A stretch of DNA of 14,465 nt from an uncultured Oscillospiraceae bacterium (GTDB lineage Bacteria > Bacillota > Clostridia > Oscillospirales > Ruminococcaceae), in assembly GCA_934463345.1 (NCBI GenBank), contig CAKSJL010000043.1, positions 1 to 14,465 of the forward strand. The letters run 5' to 3'. Shown piece after piece: positions 14,382-14,465 of this stretch. A model generated the notes under the pieces. It was given only the letters and a program-made list of their open reading frames with translations. It was not told where the DNA came from and ran no database searches. Position 1 is the stretch's first letter, and every line of letters begins with the position of its first letter. The position numbers and the translations under genes are program-made.

Positions 14382-14465
14382 TTATCTCATCCTCTCCACC
14401 CTTAGAAATAACAATATCACCAGATTCTTCAAGCTGCCTGATAACAGCAACAATTTTCTGCTGTG
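14374..14465 (-). CDS. fliG: Flagellar motor switch protein FliG, C-terminal end (partial)
   Basis: Only the last 29 codons are inside the window; the rest lies beyond the right edge. They read QQKIVAVIRQLEESGDIVIS followed by KGGEDEIIA and a TAA stop. This matches the end of FliG, where a last helix (IxxxxRxLEExGxIxI) is followed by a short glycine/acidic tail. FliG is the C-ring protein that contacts MotA and turns stator force into rotation. The stop overlaps the proposed fliH start by 8 bases, which suggests translational coupling, and fliG directly before fliH is the standard order. The identification rests on a short piece but is well supported by context. Confidence 0.88.
   Translation of the reverse strand, partial: QQKIVAVIRQLEESGDIVISKGGEDEIIA
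14391..14397 (-). promoter_or_regulatory. Ribosome binding site that decides the TTG start of fliH
   Basis: The sense-strand GGAGAGG lies inside the last codons of fliG, 9 bases before the TTG at 14381. The ATG at 14390 is out of frame and reaches a stop after two codons. This site is the main support for a TTG start. Confidence 0.7.

Noticed and set aside
1..14465. Mobile elements, CRISPR arrays, tRNA or rRNA genes, phage or defence modules
   Set aside because: The window is filled end to end with flagellar genes in conserved order; I saw no transposase, spaced repeats, attachment site or RNA-gene signature.

Overview
This window is one uninterrupted block of flagellar genes, all on the minus strand, so it should be read from the right end to the left. 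It is AT-rich. Gene starts mostly have strong AGGAGG-type ribosome binding sites, and several start codons are TTG or GTG. The gene order and the long two-part FliY switch protein fit a fla/che-type operon of a low-GC Gram-positive bacterium, most likely a Clostridia member (Lachnospiraceae or Oscillospiraceae). The family or genus cannot be fixed from this window.

In transcription order the genes are: end of fliG (switch); fliH, fliI and fliJ (export stalk, ATPase and chaperone-escort protein); fliK (hook-length ruler); flgD (hook cap); a conserved flagellar operon protein of unknown function; flgE (hook); a possible 28-codon small ORF; flbD/swrD (59 codons); motA and motB (stator); fliM and fliY (switch/C-ring); fliO, fliP, fliQ, fliR, flhB and the start of flhA (export gate). 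Most genes are separated by 10-60 bases or overlap. The two longest gaps flank flgE (89 and 125 bases), and both contain RNA hairpins. I see no intrinsic terminator and no convincing promoter, so the whole window probably lies inside one long transcript.

The genes together describe assembly and drive of a flagellum. FliHIJ and FliOPQR-FlhBA form the export machine. FliK and FlhB control its hook-to-filament switch. FlgD and FlgE build the hook. MotAB supply torque against the FliG-FliM-FliY ring.

The window is mainly a canonical flagellar locus, and I do not see a clearly new system. The best leads are in what differs from the textbook operon. FliM and FliY both lack the N-terminal EIDALL-type CheY-binding motif. 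Both CheC-like phosphatase sites of FliY have lost the catalytic Asn. The cheY and fliL genes usually found here are absent. A 28-codon ORF, folded into a strong hairpin, ends in an ATGA overlap with flbD. Four genes start with TTG.
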